Source: Eulemur rufifrons (taxonomy: Eukaryota > Chordata > Mammalia > Primates > Lemuridae). Taken from it: a stretch of DNA of 64,000 nt. Each line of letters opens with the position of its first letter. Position 1 is the stretch's first letter. Under the pieces are notes generated by a model. It was not told where the DNA came from and did not search any database. It saw only the letters and a list, made by a program, of their open reading frames with translations. Positions 35,800 to 48,541 of this stretch are shown piece by piece. A program made the position numbers and the translations under genes. The DNA is taken from positions 41,240,001 through 41,304,000 of the forward strand of contig NC_090990.1 of assembly GCF_041146395.1 (NCBI RefSeq), in the 5' to 3' direction.

Positions 35800-38640
35800 T
35801 GTAATAAACCCTGCCATTGGGTAGCTGGCTGATCACCTCAGGAAATGGTGCCAAATTGAAGCTCAGTGTCATCTCTGCTGCTGGAAGATTGGGCAATTTG
35901 CTGTGGCCATACCTGAGTCAGCCTTGGTAAGTAGACCTATTGCTTAGCCCATGCATAACCATCCCTGCCACCATGGCCTTTTTTTAAAATGAGAACATTA
36001 GGTGATGACAGAGGTGGTTAGGTAAAGAAGGTGAATGGTATCCATAGATGGTTTATCTTATCCACTTGATCATTAAAATCTTCTTCTGTTGAGGTCACCC
36101 TTTGGTGAAAATTCACATGGAAGTCTATCCACATACCTCTTCCAAGTTTGATACCAATTTTCTAGTCATATCCCTTCCAAGTCTGACCATCTAGCCAAAT
36201 AATTGTGCTATTATATACCAATTCATGGGCTATAGACATCTGGCCACTTCTTCCAAGCAAAGTGCACAGCCAAGTGCACTGTCCAGATTCCTGCCCACTG
36301 GGAAGATTTCTCCTTACTATTCTTTAGGAATATTCTGTAGCAGGGCTATATTGCTATAACTGTTCACTTTAAGGCAGTGCCTGCATATTATGCAGAACCA
36401 TCTATAAACCAAGTACTAGTCTTCTCTTCCTGTCAGTTGATCTAAGGAACTCTCATGAGGCCATAAGTGCAGACAGAAATGGCAGTAAAGCAGAAGTTGG
36501 GCCTATGGAAATATGGGCCATTTCTTTATATAACTTACTTGTGCCCTCAGGGCCTGCTTGAGCCTGATCACATGTGTACCACTTCTACTTGATGGAATAT
36601 TGCTGTGCATGCCCACCTTTATGATTTAGTGGGTCAGATAACCAGTTTATAATGGGCAGCTCAGGTCCAAAGCTCACTTGGTGACCGATGATCAAGTGTT
36701 CAGCTTCTACTAAGACCCAGTAGCAGGCCAAGAGCTGTCTCTGGAAAGGAGAGTAGCTGTCTACAGATAGCAGAGGCTTGCTCTAAAGTCCTAAAGGCCT
36801 GTGTTGCAATTCACCTATAGGGGCCTGCCAAGTGTCTCCAAACAGCATCTCTACTGACACGTCGAGCACCAGTGCATCCACGGAACACACTGCCCGAGTG
36901 GCAGAGCAGCTTGCACAGCAGCCTGGACCCATTGCAGAGCCTTCTCTTATTTTGGGCCTCACTCAAAAAACTGGCAGCTGTTCGGTTCCTGTGGTAAATG
37001 GGCTGGAGTAACACCCCCAAACAAAGAATGTGTGTTACTTTCAAGATCCAAATAGGTCCACTAGGTGGTGTTGTATCTGAACCCTCTTATAACCAAGAAA
37101 GGGGCACAACTCATCCTTCACCTTAGAAGGGATATCTGAACATACCACTAGAATTTTCGCTGAGATAGAAGGCCCCTAAATTTTCGTTGGATTTATTCCT
37201 CCATACCACCGGTATTCAGATGTCTTACCAATAAGCTGAGGGTAGGTGCTACCTCTTGCTATCTAGGTCAGCGTGCTAACATAGCAGACTAGTAGAAGGG
37301 AAAGGTGGGCAAGATCCCTGGAAACTAAATTGTGATGTACGGCTGGAGAGTTGATTTATCCCCTGAGGTGGGGCCGTGAAGGTGTATTGCTAGCCTTGCC
37401 AGCTGAAAACATACTGCTTCTGATGGGTCTTATTGACAGGTATGGAGAATGGCACTTGCTAGGTTAGTAACTGCATATCAGGGGATGCATTAACACACAC
37501 CAACAACACACCAGGGGATGTGCTAATTTGCTTAAGCAATGAAACTGCATCTGGCATAGCCCCTATAATTGGAGTTACCACTTGGTTCGGCTTACGATAA
37601 TCCACTGTCATTCTCCAAGATCCATCATCAGTCTTTTGCATAGGCCGAGTAGGAGAATTGAGTGGGAATAAGATGGGAATCACCACCCCTGAATCTTTCA
37701 AGTCCTTGATGGTGGCACTAATCTCCACAATTCCATCAGGGATGCTGTATTGCTTTTTATTTTTTCTAAGATATAGGCTGTTCTATATGGCTTCTATTTG
37801 GCCTTCCCCACTATAATAACCCTTACTGGTGTCAGTAAACCAATATGGGGATTCTACCAACTGCTAATTATATCTATTCCAATTATGCATTCTGGAACAG
37901 GGTAAATAACCACATGATGGGTTTGGGGGACCCCTTGGACCTGTGAGATAGACATGAATTAAGATTCTATTGATCCTGACTTCCATAAGCCCTGCTCTAA
38001 TCAGAGAGCCAGTGATACTTTGGGCTTCTGGAATCAGTCTTGAGCCAGTATTAGGCAGTCTCTGAAAGTTCCGATTATTCCTTCTGTCCAATACATTCAC
38101 CCCACTAAAAGGCTATAGAGGTCCCTATGGGAAAGGCCGGGAGAAGGACTAACAATGTAAGTTTTTGATAGTACACTGGGGTCCTTTCTTTGAAGGGACC
38201 CTGCCACCCCTTCATTTGAGGGTTCTGGATCTATAAATTGGCTAAAGTCTGGAAATTGAGAGGCCATGACTGTTTGCGATTTGAGTTTGACTCACTTGAT
38301 CTATATAAGTAGAAAAATTCTAGATCAAGTTCAGTAGGGTTTCTATCTAATTTCATTTCCAGGAACATCATGATTAACTAGCCAGCACTGTAGGTATGAC
38401 CATCCATGGTATAAACTGTTCATAGAGCTACACAAAAATTCTGCATTGAGTACTCCTGATCAAGAAGATTGGTCAGAAGTTCTGGAGGCCTGGACTTATG
38501 ACTGGTAGGAAGTAGGGGGGAGGTCTTGTGGGACTAAGCCCTCAGCCTGTAGGATCTGATGTTATTTCTAGGTAGATAGTATCAGAATTGAATTAGAAGA
38601 CACCTTGCTGGGGTGTCTGCTGCAGAACTGATTGCTTGCT
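35800..38640 (-). pseudogene. ERV-L type endogenous retrovirus pol fossil
   Basis: This is an old endogenous retrovirus internal region on the minus strand, decayed and non-functional. In pol order, the frame at 38100-37864 resembles the end of the protease/dUTPase region. The frame at 37728-37459 is reverse transcriptase, with a recognisable SWRMTVDYRKPNQ block followed by VVTPIIGAMPDAVSLL. 37044-36811 resembles the RT/RNase H connection, and 36.7-35.9 kb matches the integrase part only weakly. The frames are separated by stops and shifts. Flanking LTRs were not identified with confidence; 38560-38730 may hold LTR-like text. The RT match is strong, the outer limits are approximate. Confidence 0.75.
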
Positions 38641-38849
38641 TGGTGTGTGGGGAGAAACTCTCACACATTTGGTCATAAAAGTCTGCTCTGTTGAATGTTG
38701 TGTAAGCAGAGGAAAAAATGTTTCCCCCTGCAGTGAGTTATTTTATATGTTCAGAAAAACAAACATAGATGGCCATGTCCGTTGTAAAAATTCACTCAAG
38801 TTTCTTCATTCTCCTTACCCCTACACCCCACTAGTTTCCCCTTCGAGAT

Positions 38850-38920
38850 ACTCAAAACAAAAAAAACAAAAAAAAAAAACTCCAAAAAACAAAACAAAAC
38901 AAAACAAACACAAACACCAA
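38850..38920. repeat. A-rich low-complexity tract
   Basis: Runs of A with scattered C (aaaacaaaacaaaac type). Could be the worn tail of a retroposed element, but no body was recognised upstream. Confidence 0.7.
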
Positions 38921-39239
38921 ATCTACCCCAAACGCTAAATGAGACAGAAATCAAAGGCTTTTCTTTTCGTTTGTAAGCCAAAGCTCTGATCAGAATTCCT
39001 GTGGAGATTTGGAGTTGTACATTTCTTCCCTTGAGTACAGCACCCAGAGGCACTGGCTAAATCTCAGGCTTGCAGATGTAGCACAGGGACCTCTGTCAGG
39101 AGCCTGGCAGTATTCAAAGGAGTTTTCGGTACATGTTTTTCTAATAAGCTTATTTCAAGTGTTGGATGTTAGTGTTTTTCTTTGTATTTTTTAAAAAACT
39201 TGGAATGGATAACTTTATAACATTCTAATACTATAAAAT

Positions 39240-39400
39240 CTAATATATGCTAAATTACTTTGTAGCATTTTCTAATTTACAAGGTCCTTTTCACATGTGT
39301 TCTCTTGCTTCATTTTGAAATACTGTGAGAAATAGGAAGAATCTGGGTTAGCTCCATCTTACAAATGAACAGTGAATAGGAACGTGAATCAGAGATAGGT
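39240..39400 (-). mobile_element. MIR SINE fragment, antisense
   Basis: 'aaggtccttttcacatg', 'ctctcttgcttcattttg'-like and 'ctccatcttacaaatgaac' match the antisense MIR core. 39400-40245 shows no further feature. Confidence 0.5.
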
Positions 39401-40245
39401 GAGAAGGTAGGGCTGGTGACAGGAAAGATGTCACTGGTGGGGTTTTAGGAAGTTAGAGGGTTGTGGAAAAGTTAGAGAGGGAAGAGACTGGGGCATAGCT
39501 TATGGTTGGGTGTGTCTGTGTTGGGTCATGAGAAAGTATAGACAAGCTGATTGGAGAACAAGTTTTATTTATGATTTGTTGTATGCTGTGAATGGAATCC
39601 ATAGTTGGTACTGTTCAAGAGATTTCAGCGAAAATTTTAGTTACCTTTTAAATTTTTGGACGCTAATCCAATTTTTTGTGATGACATACCAAAGAGTATC
39701 AGATTATCTTAACTTCATACAATTATCTAAAATTACTTGAGATGTACATCAAAAACTAATTGCTATAGTGTTTCTTCACAATCAAGAACCCAGTTATCTT
39801 CTAAGTCTAATATTCCAAGAACCAATATTCTTTTAAATCCAATCAGAATGTCTACTTTTTATGCTAAGTAGAGTAAAATGATACAAATAAAATCCTAGTT
39901 GTTTGTGAATAAGGAATAGAAGTCATAGTGAAAAATTTAAGTACTAGAATATAGGTTTTTATTAAGTGGCAATTTCTCTGTTAAAGATAAGTGTTTGCAT
40001 TTAAGAATTGCATTTAAGTATGCATGACAGCATTAGCTCTGCTAGTTATTAGTGTTTCACCTTGAACAGAGTTATAGTCCAGATCTATTCAGCTTTAAAG
40101 AAAGTGTTTTCTCCATTCTACACTGAATTGTAATAGCAGATTTGCAGTCAGGGTTATATGAATGACATCATACATAAGTATATTCATTGACATTATAAGT
40201 AAACATATATAACTGGAAAGATATTTACAATAAAGTTACTTATGT

Positions 40246-43200
40246 GGGAGTGACATCAAGATGGACTAGGAAACCTCCAGGTTCTCCCTTCCCCAATGGA
40301 AACACCAAATACACAATGCATAGCTTATAGGAGCTCTAGGAACCAGTTAAAGTTCTGCAGTAATCAAGTGGATGCCCAACTAAGAAAAGCCACACTAGAA
40401 CAGTGGAAAATTTTGTGGCAATTTGCTCACCCTTGCTCTATCCCTTCACACTCATGTGTTAACAAAGTCAGGAGGAAGCCACTCAATTCTCAGTTCTTCC
40501 CTTATGACAGAAGACAATTTATATGCAATAATTCTGGCTTATCTGGGAGCTACCCAAGGGGCTTTTTCTCCTCACTCGACTTGGAGTTTCAGTGAAAATA
40601 GTGGCACAGTTTGGATATCAGGTTGGAGGCTGATGAAAGCAGTGGTGGCACCATGGTGCCCGAGAGCTGCAGGGGGACTGCAGGCCTACAGGTTTCTTGG
40701 GACAAAGGCCTATGGTCAGAAGGATAAAATAGAACATCTAAGGTCCCTGAAACAGCAGGGGGAAGATTCATTAGGGAAATTAATACAATTAAATATAGCC
40801 ATGTATGTGAAGAACTATAGAAAAGCATATGCATAGGTCTAAGCAAGATGCATGTCCAGGAAAGTCCTAAGACCTTAAGCCCTAGGCTTAAGTCTAGGCT
40901 GACTAGTGAAGATCTCTTACACAGAGCTAGTCTGCAAATACTGGGAAGGTGGTTTTCCTTTCAAATGCCCGATTTTCAACAGAAGATCACAATGGATATG
41001 AAGAAACAGGAAACAGACTTTTTGAAGGAAATATCTTCAGAAACTGACCCCATGAAAAACAAGGTTTAAACTTATTTGACAAAGACTTTAAAATAACTCT
41101 TAAATATGCTCAAGAAAGACACAGAACTAAAAAAAAACCCTATAAACAAAATGAGACTATCTACAAAGATCAAAACTATAAAAAAGAACAAATCCTGGGA
41201 CTGAAAAATACAGTAGCTGAATCAAGAAGTATTAGAGAAGTTCAATAGCAGATAGGCAGAAGAAAAAAAAAATATGTGAACTTGAAGACAGGTCATTTGG
41301 GATTATCAAGTCTGAGGAGCAAGGAAAAAATGAGGAATCAAGCTCAAGGGTCTTATGGAAAGACATCAAGCAGATGAGAAAATCCATTACCACTAGATCT
41401 GCCTTGCAAGAAATGCTAAAGGGAGTCCCTTTAAGTTGCAAAGGAAAAGACCTTCAACAGTATCTTGATGCCATATGAAAATATGAAGTTCAGCAAAGGG
41501 AAATACATGGACAAATGCATTGTTGAAATTTTGGTTCATAACTTAGTTTTATGGAATTTAGAAGTCAAAAGTACAAATGTTAATCTTATGTTAATGAATG
41601 TAAAATATAAAGATGCAACTTGTGACAACACCACGAAGCAGGGAGGGCGGAATGGTAAAGGAGTTTTTGTATGTGATTAAAGTTAAGCTGGTTTCAGTTT
41701 TAACTATGTTAGTATAACTTTAGAATGTAATTCCCATGGTAACCACAATGAAAATATTTAGAACATAGAAGAAAATTAGGGAATCAAAACATTACTACAG
41801 AAAAAAAGTCAACACAAAGGCAAGCAGTAAGGGAGGAAATGAGGGATGAAAAAGAGCTATAAGAAAAATACTGAAATGGTAATAGTAAGTCCTTCCCTAC
41901 TAATTACTTTAAACATACATGGATTAAATTCTCTGATCAAAAGATATGAATTGGTAGATTGGATTTTTTAAAAAGGCTAGTATGAAGTAGTTGCTGTCTA
42001 CAATAAATTCTCTTTAGGATACACAAACATAGGCTGAAAGTAGAAGAACAGAAAGATATATTCTATGCAAATAGTAACCAAGAGGGCAAAATTGGCAATA
42101 CTAATATCAGACAAGATAGACTTTAGTCAAAACTGTTATAAGAGACAAATACAGATATTATATAATGATAAAAGGGTCAATTCACCAAGAAGATATAAAC
42201 AGTTGTTAACGTGTGTACCAAACATCAGAATGCCAAAATATATGAAGCAAGCATTCACAGAATTGAAGGGAAGATAGGTAGCTCTACAATTATAATAGGA
42301 GTCTTCAATACCTCAACTTCAATAATGGACAGAACCATATAGAAGGTCAACAAATAGAAGGCTTGAACAGTATAATAGACCAATCAGTCTTAACATATAA
42401 TGTTCCATCCAACGAAAGAGCCAAGTACATTTCTCTCAACTGCACGTGGAACATTCTTATTCCCCAAGATAGACTATAAGTTAAGACTTGTTTTGTGGCC
42501 TAAGTTTAAGAATGGAAGAGATACTTTGTACGATTTCAGTCAGAAGTATGAAAGTAGAAATCAATAGTGAAAGGAACACTGGGTATCATCACAAAGAATG
42601 AATTTAGACCCTCATCTTATACAATACACAGAAGTTAACCCAAAATGGCTCAGAGACCTAAACATAAGAAAATTGTAACACTCTTAGAAAACAGAAGTTT
42701 CATGACATTGGATTTGGTAATGATTTCTGGGATGTGACACCAAAAACACAGGCAAAAAATGGTGAAGTAGATAACTTGGATTACATCAAAATTTAAGATG
42801 TCTGGACTTAAAGAAAATTAGCCCATAGAATGGGACAATATATTTGCAAATTATATCTGATAAGGGCTAATATCCAGAATATACAAGAGCTCCTACATCA
42901 ACAAAAACCCGTTTAAAAATGGACAAAGGACCTGAATAAACATTTCCCCAAAGATAGACAGATGTCCAATAAACATGGAGATGCTCATCACTAATAGGGA
43001 AATACAAATCAAAGATTAGAATGAGATACTGTTCCACACCCATTAGATTGACTATGAAAGAAACAGAAAATGTTGGTAAGGATATAGAAACATTGCAACC
43101 CTGTGACTGTCACAATGGGAATGTAAATGTGCAGCCACTATAGAAAATAGTATGGATGTTCCTCAATAAATTAAAAACAATGTATGATCCAGTATTCTAT

Positions 43201-43660
43201 TCCTAGGTATACACCCCCCCAAAATTGAAAGCAGGGTCTCACTTATATACCCATGTTCATAGCAGTATTCATAATAGCCATGAAGTATCAACTGATGGTT
43301 GAATGGATAAAGAAATTATTTACGTATGGAGTAATACACTATTCAGCCTTGAAAAGGAAATTGACCCATGCTACAACATGGATGTGCCAGGAAGACAATA
43401 TGAGTGAAATAAGCCAGTCACAAAAGGATAAATATTTTGTATGATTCCACTTGTGAGGTAGCTAGTCAAACTCAGAAAGTAGAATGGTGGAATGCTAAGG
43501 GCTTGAGGGAAGGAGAATGGGGAGTTTAACAGGTATTAGTTTCAGTTTTGCAAGAGAAGAGTGGATAAATGGTGGTGATGCAAGTATACTTAATTCCCCT
43601 GAACTGTATACTTGAAATGGTTAAGATGGTAAATTTTATGTGTCTTTCATCACAATAAAC
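40246..43660 (+). mobile_element. Old L1, both termini present, internally shortened, sense
   Basis: The 5' terminus 'gggagtgacatcaagatgg' (40246) is the start of an old L1 5'UTR. ORF1-like text follows at about 40.85-41.45 kb, ending with 'tgccttgcaagaaatgc' and 'aaagggagtcccttt'. Endonuclease-region text is at 41.9-42.5 kb, the ORF2 3' end at 42.6-43.45 kb ('atatccagaatatacaag', 'gaatgagatactgttcc') and the 3'UTR ends 'ttaagatggtaaattttatg'. At about 3.4 kb it is half of full length, so ORF2 lost its middle. All frames are broken. No target-site duplication could be read. Confidence 0.8.
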
Positions 43661-43669
43661 TTTAGAAGA

Positions 43670-44285
43670 TACATAGAAGTAGGTTCAGGACATTCTCATT
43701 TCATGAAAAACAGTTTATAGGTGTATTTGTCCCGTCCCAGCACATACACAGTGATAAGTTCGGTGAAGGGACTCTTTCAGAGGAATCTGCAGGACTGAGG
43801 GAACTATGCTGGGTATCACCCATTTACTCTTCCGAGTCCAGTCTCCACCTGTTTCCTCCCTGCTCTGTGTCCTGCAGGATGATGTGTGTGGACCACATCC
43901 ATGCCTCTCTTTTGTCCTCTGGCTCTGGTTGGGCTTGGCCATGGGAACGATCTGTGATCTGTGCACATTTTTCTATTGGCCTTTGTAGTATTTTTGTAAA
44001 TACTATGTAAACAAATATCCCAAAGAAACAAATTTCTAAGTGTGAAACTTCAGATGTAACAGGGCACAGTTGCCGTGGGAAAGTAGATAGTTTTGCTGCA
44101 GGGACAGTGCAATTACTCTGCAGGCACATTGAGACACCCCCCTTCAACAAGCCTCTCCACCTACTTCCAATCCACCCCAGCTAATCTACTTGGTACAACC
44201 AGAATAGACCTCAACATTCCTGTGACACTCCATACTTGGAGGAAACATGAAGAGTACAAATACCATGTACTTGGCTTTGGAGACA
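43670..44285. other. No feature recognised
   Basis: Ordinary DNA. A 108-codon minus-strand ORF (43824-44150) overlaps others on both strands and carries no recognisable domain. Confidence 0.4.
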
Positions 44286-44289
44286 GGAG

Positions 44290-44485
44290 ACTGTTTTATT
44301 TCCTAACTGGGTAACTTGGGGCAAGTTATTTAATGGTACACTTTTCTTGTAAGGTGACTGAAAATACCTACACTTTGAAGGTTACGGTGATACTTTCATA
44401 ACACCTGGAAGAATACAGCAGAGTCTAGGACATGGAAGGTACACAGTAGGTGCTAAACGTGGAAGGGGAAGGACAGAGGGAATCA
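44290..44485 (+). mobile_element. MIR SINE fragment, sense
   Basis: 'taacttggggcaagttattt' and, later, 'ggtacacagtaggtgctaaac' follow the sense MIR order, with a diverged middle. Confidence 0.65.
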
Positions 44486-44489
44486 TCTA

Positions 44490-45125
44490 AACCATACTCA
44501 TTCCTCAAGAACCAAGGAAATGGATTTCATTTTCTCTAATACTGTTCTAGAATCTTTCCCTGACTTAGATGTGAGGGAAATAATTCAAGGCCAGCTCCCC
44601 AGTTGTCTAGACATAGCATTGCATTAGTAAGAGCAAGATTATTTGTGTCTGATAAGACTATTTGTAGAATAAAATTAGCTAATTTGTACCTTGTACCTGC
44701 CCTTTCTGCTTTCTCACAACAGTCATTAATTAGTTCACGGTTTCCTCCCCCCATCATTGCTTTGACTACAGTTGCCTCCTTACCATCCTTCCTGCCTCTA
44801 ACCCAAGCTTGGCCGGCTGCACAATTCTTCCACAGCCTCCAGGGGAATTGTGACCTAGCACGGGAACCCAAAGTCTCCTGCAAAACCTCATCTGCTGAAA
44901 CCCTCATAACCACTATCACTGCTGGAGATTAGACCTTTGCCTCATTTCTACCTGCCAATTCTCATCAGAGTGCCTTATTGATGCAGAGCTCTGGAGGCAA
45001 GGGAGTTTAGGAGATGGTGCTCCCAGGCTTCCAACTCCTACGCTAGAGGAAGAGAAGCAGGTGGACTTGCACACCAGAATACAAACCAAAGCCCCCCATC
45101 ATCCAGAATACTCCTTCCTCATGAT
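44490..45125. other. No gene recognised; overlapping ORFs
   Basis: Minus-strand (44536-44919, 127 codons) and plus-strand (44603-44932, 109 codons) ORFs overlap almost completely. Neither has a recognisable domain, and at least one must be chance. Confidence 0.4.
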
Positions 45126-45129
45126 TGGG

Positions 45130-45550
45130 TCTCTGTCTTCTCCAGCCTCTCCCCTTCCTAACTCATCCTGTGCTCCAGTCTCACTGAACACCTGCCTCTT
45201 TCTCTTTAAGATGAATCCTGGCTCGTGCTCTTTCTAGATGGCCCTTTCCTTCCTGCAGTTGGCCTAGCTCACTATCACTCTTCCCCCTTAGGCATCCGTT
45301 CACATATCACCCCTTCCCATGGAAGCTGCCCTGTCCACCCGATCCGGTTGGGTACACTTTGGCCATGCTTCCGCGGCACCATGTACTCATGCCATGCCTT
45401 ATACTCATCTGTTTACTCGTCTGCCCTCCCCAGAGTTTGGAGCTTCTAGAAGTTAGCAATTATGTTTCAGTCTTTGTATCTGTAGCGTGGTGTCTATATA
45501 GTGCTCATTTATGCACAGGAAAGAATACATTCAGCAAATATTGACTGGGT
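45130..45550 (+). mobile_element. L2 LINE 3'-region fragment
   Basis: C/T-rich sense L2 text with 'catatcaccccttcccatgg', 'agtttggagcttctagaag' and 'agcaaatattgactggg', matching the order of the L2 3' end. Diverged. Confidence 0.6.
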
Positions 45551-45906
45551 TACTTACAAGCCAGTTGCTGTGATGGTCTTATTCATCTTTATATCCATGA
45601 ACTATTTTTAAGAAGTTTATGGATCACCAGGGGATACAAGTCATTCTCTAACAAAATTAAGAAAGGTGGCTAGAAGTTGGTATGGGAATTGGAGAATGTG
45701 CTATAAATGAGCAAGAGGAGATGAAAACTATCCTATTGTTCTAGATGAAAGTCTCATCTGTTTAAAGAAAGTGGTCATGAAACTTTCTGCTACCATTACC
45801 CCTCTTCCAGTGAGTGGAAGAGCCATCTACGGAGCCAAGTTTCTACCCCACTTCAGCATAATCTTCCCCCCTTGTATCACCAAGAGTAGAGTGGTTACCA
45901 GAGACC

Positions 45907-46407
45907 TTAAACTTCTCCTTTTAAAAAGAAATGCACCCACAAACTGATTCTATCCCCAGCATGAGCAAGGCCACTGAAGCACAGGACACAACCCCCGTAA
46001 GTTGGCCAACCGTCAGGACACCCCTGCCTCCCTGAGCTGGAGGCACTTGGGGGTTGGTTTCTGGCCCTGTCGGGGGCAATCAAGGTCTCTTGGACAAATG
46101 AAGTCTGCAGTCCATCAAGTGTACAGACAGATGTGGTTAGCAGTGAGTGAGGCCGTGGCTTAGAAACTACTGGAGTCTCATTATGGAGACATATGATCCT
46201 TGTGTGCTTTGCTAGGAGAAAGCCAGACCCAGACCCTTCCTTTCCCCTATGCTTCCACTCAGTCTGCCGCCTGGAATTGCTCATTAGGAGAGCAACGTGA
46301 AAGTACATAAAATATGATCTTCTTAGATGCAGAGTTGTGTGTTTACACTTGATGTTTAAAACCCTAAGGCTTTGGTCTGAGAACCCTAGGCTGGGATCAG
46401 AAGACAT
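45907..46407 (-). other. 166-codon ORF, unrecognised
   Basis: One of the two longest open frames in the window. It has a central basic stretch (SNSRRQTEWKHRGKEG) and no signal peptide, membrane segment or domain I can recognise. The region is not an obvious repeat. With no splice context or neighbour support, it is more likely chance openness in moderately GC-rich DNA than a gene. Confidence 0.2.
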
Positions 46408-46783
46408 TTATTCAGGTCTTCTAGTACACATAAACATGCTCCAGATCATTTCCCTGATCTATAAAGTACAGAAAGGTTGGATAGATAACCCTTTCTCTCG
46501 TCACAGATCCCTTTAGAAATCTGATGAAAGCCATAGCTTTTCAGAAAGTGAATGAGTAACTTATGTCTGAGCCACAGTAAAACTTTGTTTTTCCCTCTCA
46601 TTAACCCTTTATGATGTGATCAGTGGGGATATTCTTTTCCTTGTCATAGATCTGTTGGAGTTTCCATCTAGGTACCTTTCCAGTCACTCTTAAGTATTAT
46701 TCCCATGGTCACTTTAGTTTAAAACAGGTTTAATTCAGAAGTCAGAATATCTAAGATATTTAATCCTAACTCCAAACTTTAGA

Positions 46784-47314
46784 GTGAGTTTTTTCCCCTG
46801 CTTCAGGGTGGGCCTGCTTGTGTGGAAGGCTCAGAAAGCGAGGGAGGGTGGTAGGGTCACAGGGAAGTTCCTACTGGAGCTGGCCTCACACCCTCATCAT
46901 GGCAGATGTTTGGAGTGGACTTTTCTCATGGGTTGTCCATGGGACTTTGAAGCATCTTGCCAGGCACCACCTGAGACTCCAATTCCCATGACGTGGACCA
47001 GGCACATCCTCTTCAGCTGGCTGCTGGGCCTCTCCCTCAGCTCTGGGTTCCAGATCCTTGCTCTCGAGTCCCCTAAACCTCTGGCAGAGACTCTCAGGCA
47101 GGTTTCAAACACTCCTGAGCCCTCAACTCCCTCCTGTTTCTGGCCCCTGGAAACATTCTCACATCTCCAGTTGCAACAGAGTCTGGGGTACAGACTGGCC
47201 ACAGAGCAGTCCTGTCCTGCAGCCACAGGCAGCTTTAGCTTTCTTAGGAAAGAGTCCTGCATGAGTCTTAACACCTCCCAAACTCTGGGAAGGATTGTTA
47301 AATATTTTCAATGA
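46784..47314 (+). other. 176-codon ORF, unrecognised (longest in window)
   Basis: Open from ATG 46784 to a stop at 47312-47314. The product is rich in Ser, Leu and Pro, with one hydrophobic stretch (ILFSWLLGLSLSSGF) around residue 75-90 and no recognised domain. A 125-codon ORF (46897-47274) is open on the opposite strand. Not recognised as repeat. Treat as an ORF only; there is no exon evidence. Confidence 0.2.
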
Positions 47315-47922
47315 TCCCACAGAAGCTCCCTTGACATTAGGCTGGATGTGACAAAATTAGTATGCCCCCCACCCCGACCCTGGTCCTCTCTTGGATGGAA
47401 GTAGATGCTCCCAGATAGAGACTGTCCTCTTCACAAACCCTTTTCTACATCCTTAGCCTTTCTTATGCTCTTGATCTTCCCTAGAGTCCAAGAGTCCTGG
47501 GACTGGTTCTGAGTATCTTTTGGTATCTGTTATGAGTGCATGGGATTACAAAGGGCATGAAAGAGACTCTCATATTGGTGTTTCAATAAAAATAAAGAGT
47601 CCTGATATCATAAACAATATATACAGATTTGTAGGATATGGTTTCAGGAACTGAGCCTAAGAATAGAAGCCAGGGGAAGAGTACTTAGGTTAGAGTCAGT
47701 GACCCAGTTTAAGTTCCTGTTATATCCCTATATCATACATTAGTTGGACATAAACTAATGCAATTGAAATATACGGTTAAGTATGTATGACCCCGACCTT
47801 TTAAAATATGTAAGCCAGTTATTAGAGTGCTTCGATAAATCCTATAGTGGATCAAGGAGACCTGGGTGAAGAGGATCTCTTCATTAAGGGGACTCAGGAA
47901 GAGTCTCAGAAATAACACTTGA

Positions 47923-48094
47923 GGCGACTTCTCAGGCCCCTCTCACCTGGGACCTGAGAGCCTCACCCAGGCCCCTCTCTTGGGACCTGTTACGCCCTCA
48001 CTCAGGAGTGCTCCAATAAAGCCTCTTATCCCTTTCAAACAAACAAACAAACAAACAAACAAACAAACAAACAAAAAACCAAAAAACGAAACCC
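47923..48094 (+). mobile_element. Small retroposed LTR-like 3' end with A-rich tail
   Basis: About 113 bp of C-rich text contain an imperfect 35-bp tandem repeat (from 47933 and from 47968, both starting 'caggcccctctc'). It ends 'ccaataaagcctcttatc', with a poly-A signal AATAAA at 48015-48020. A tail begins 16 nt later at 48036, now (caaa)n. The 9-bp word aacacttga flanks the whole at 47914-47922 and 48095-48103. This is the layout of a reverse-transcribed, polyadenylated RNA end. The 'aataaagcctctt' wording is typical of the R region of gammaretrovirus-like LTRs, so the source may be an ERV transcript (inference). Confidence 0.5.
48036..48073. repeat. (CAAA)n microsatellite
   Basis: About nine caaa units followed by a degraded A-rich tail to 48090. 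It is probably grown from the poly-A tail of the retroposed fragment that precedes it. Confidence 0.95.
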
Positions 48095-48103
48095 AACACT
48101 TGA

Positions 48104-48527
48104 AAGGAGACCCAAGATAAAGAAATAGGGGTAGAGGTGGATTGAGGGCATCTTATATAGATCATGTGCAGAGGTGTAGAATATGACAGCATGTGGAGTG
48201 CAGGTATGGAAGAGGCACTTGATGGAAGATAAGACTAGATGAGTTAAGCAGGGACGTGGGCCATGATCACCTTTCTTAGGAGGTTCTTTAACATTCCTCC
48301 ACATCTCCATATTGCTTGTCAGGCTTAACCCTGGACCAGTGACATAGACAGGAAGCCATCCTGGAGCATCTCGAGTCATTTAGGCATTAGATTACAACAG
48401 TCTGGATGAATGTCCTGGCAGGAGCAATGGGAGAATAGGGAATTGGTAATAGAGAATTGACTTGAATGTAGTTGGGGATAAGGGAAAGGAAAAGTCCAAT
48501 GTGACTAAAGTTTTTGACTTACAAATA
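48104..48527. other. No feature recognised
   Basis: Unique-looking sequence between two retroposed insertions. Confidence 0.45.
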
Positions 48528-48541
48528 GAGTTGCTATTTTC

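Noticed and set aside
45907..46407. 166-codon minus-strand ORF as a gene
   Set aside because: No domain, no splice or promoter context, and no recognised homology. Kept only as an ORF note.
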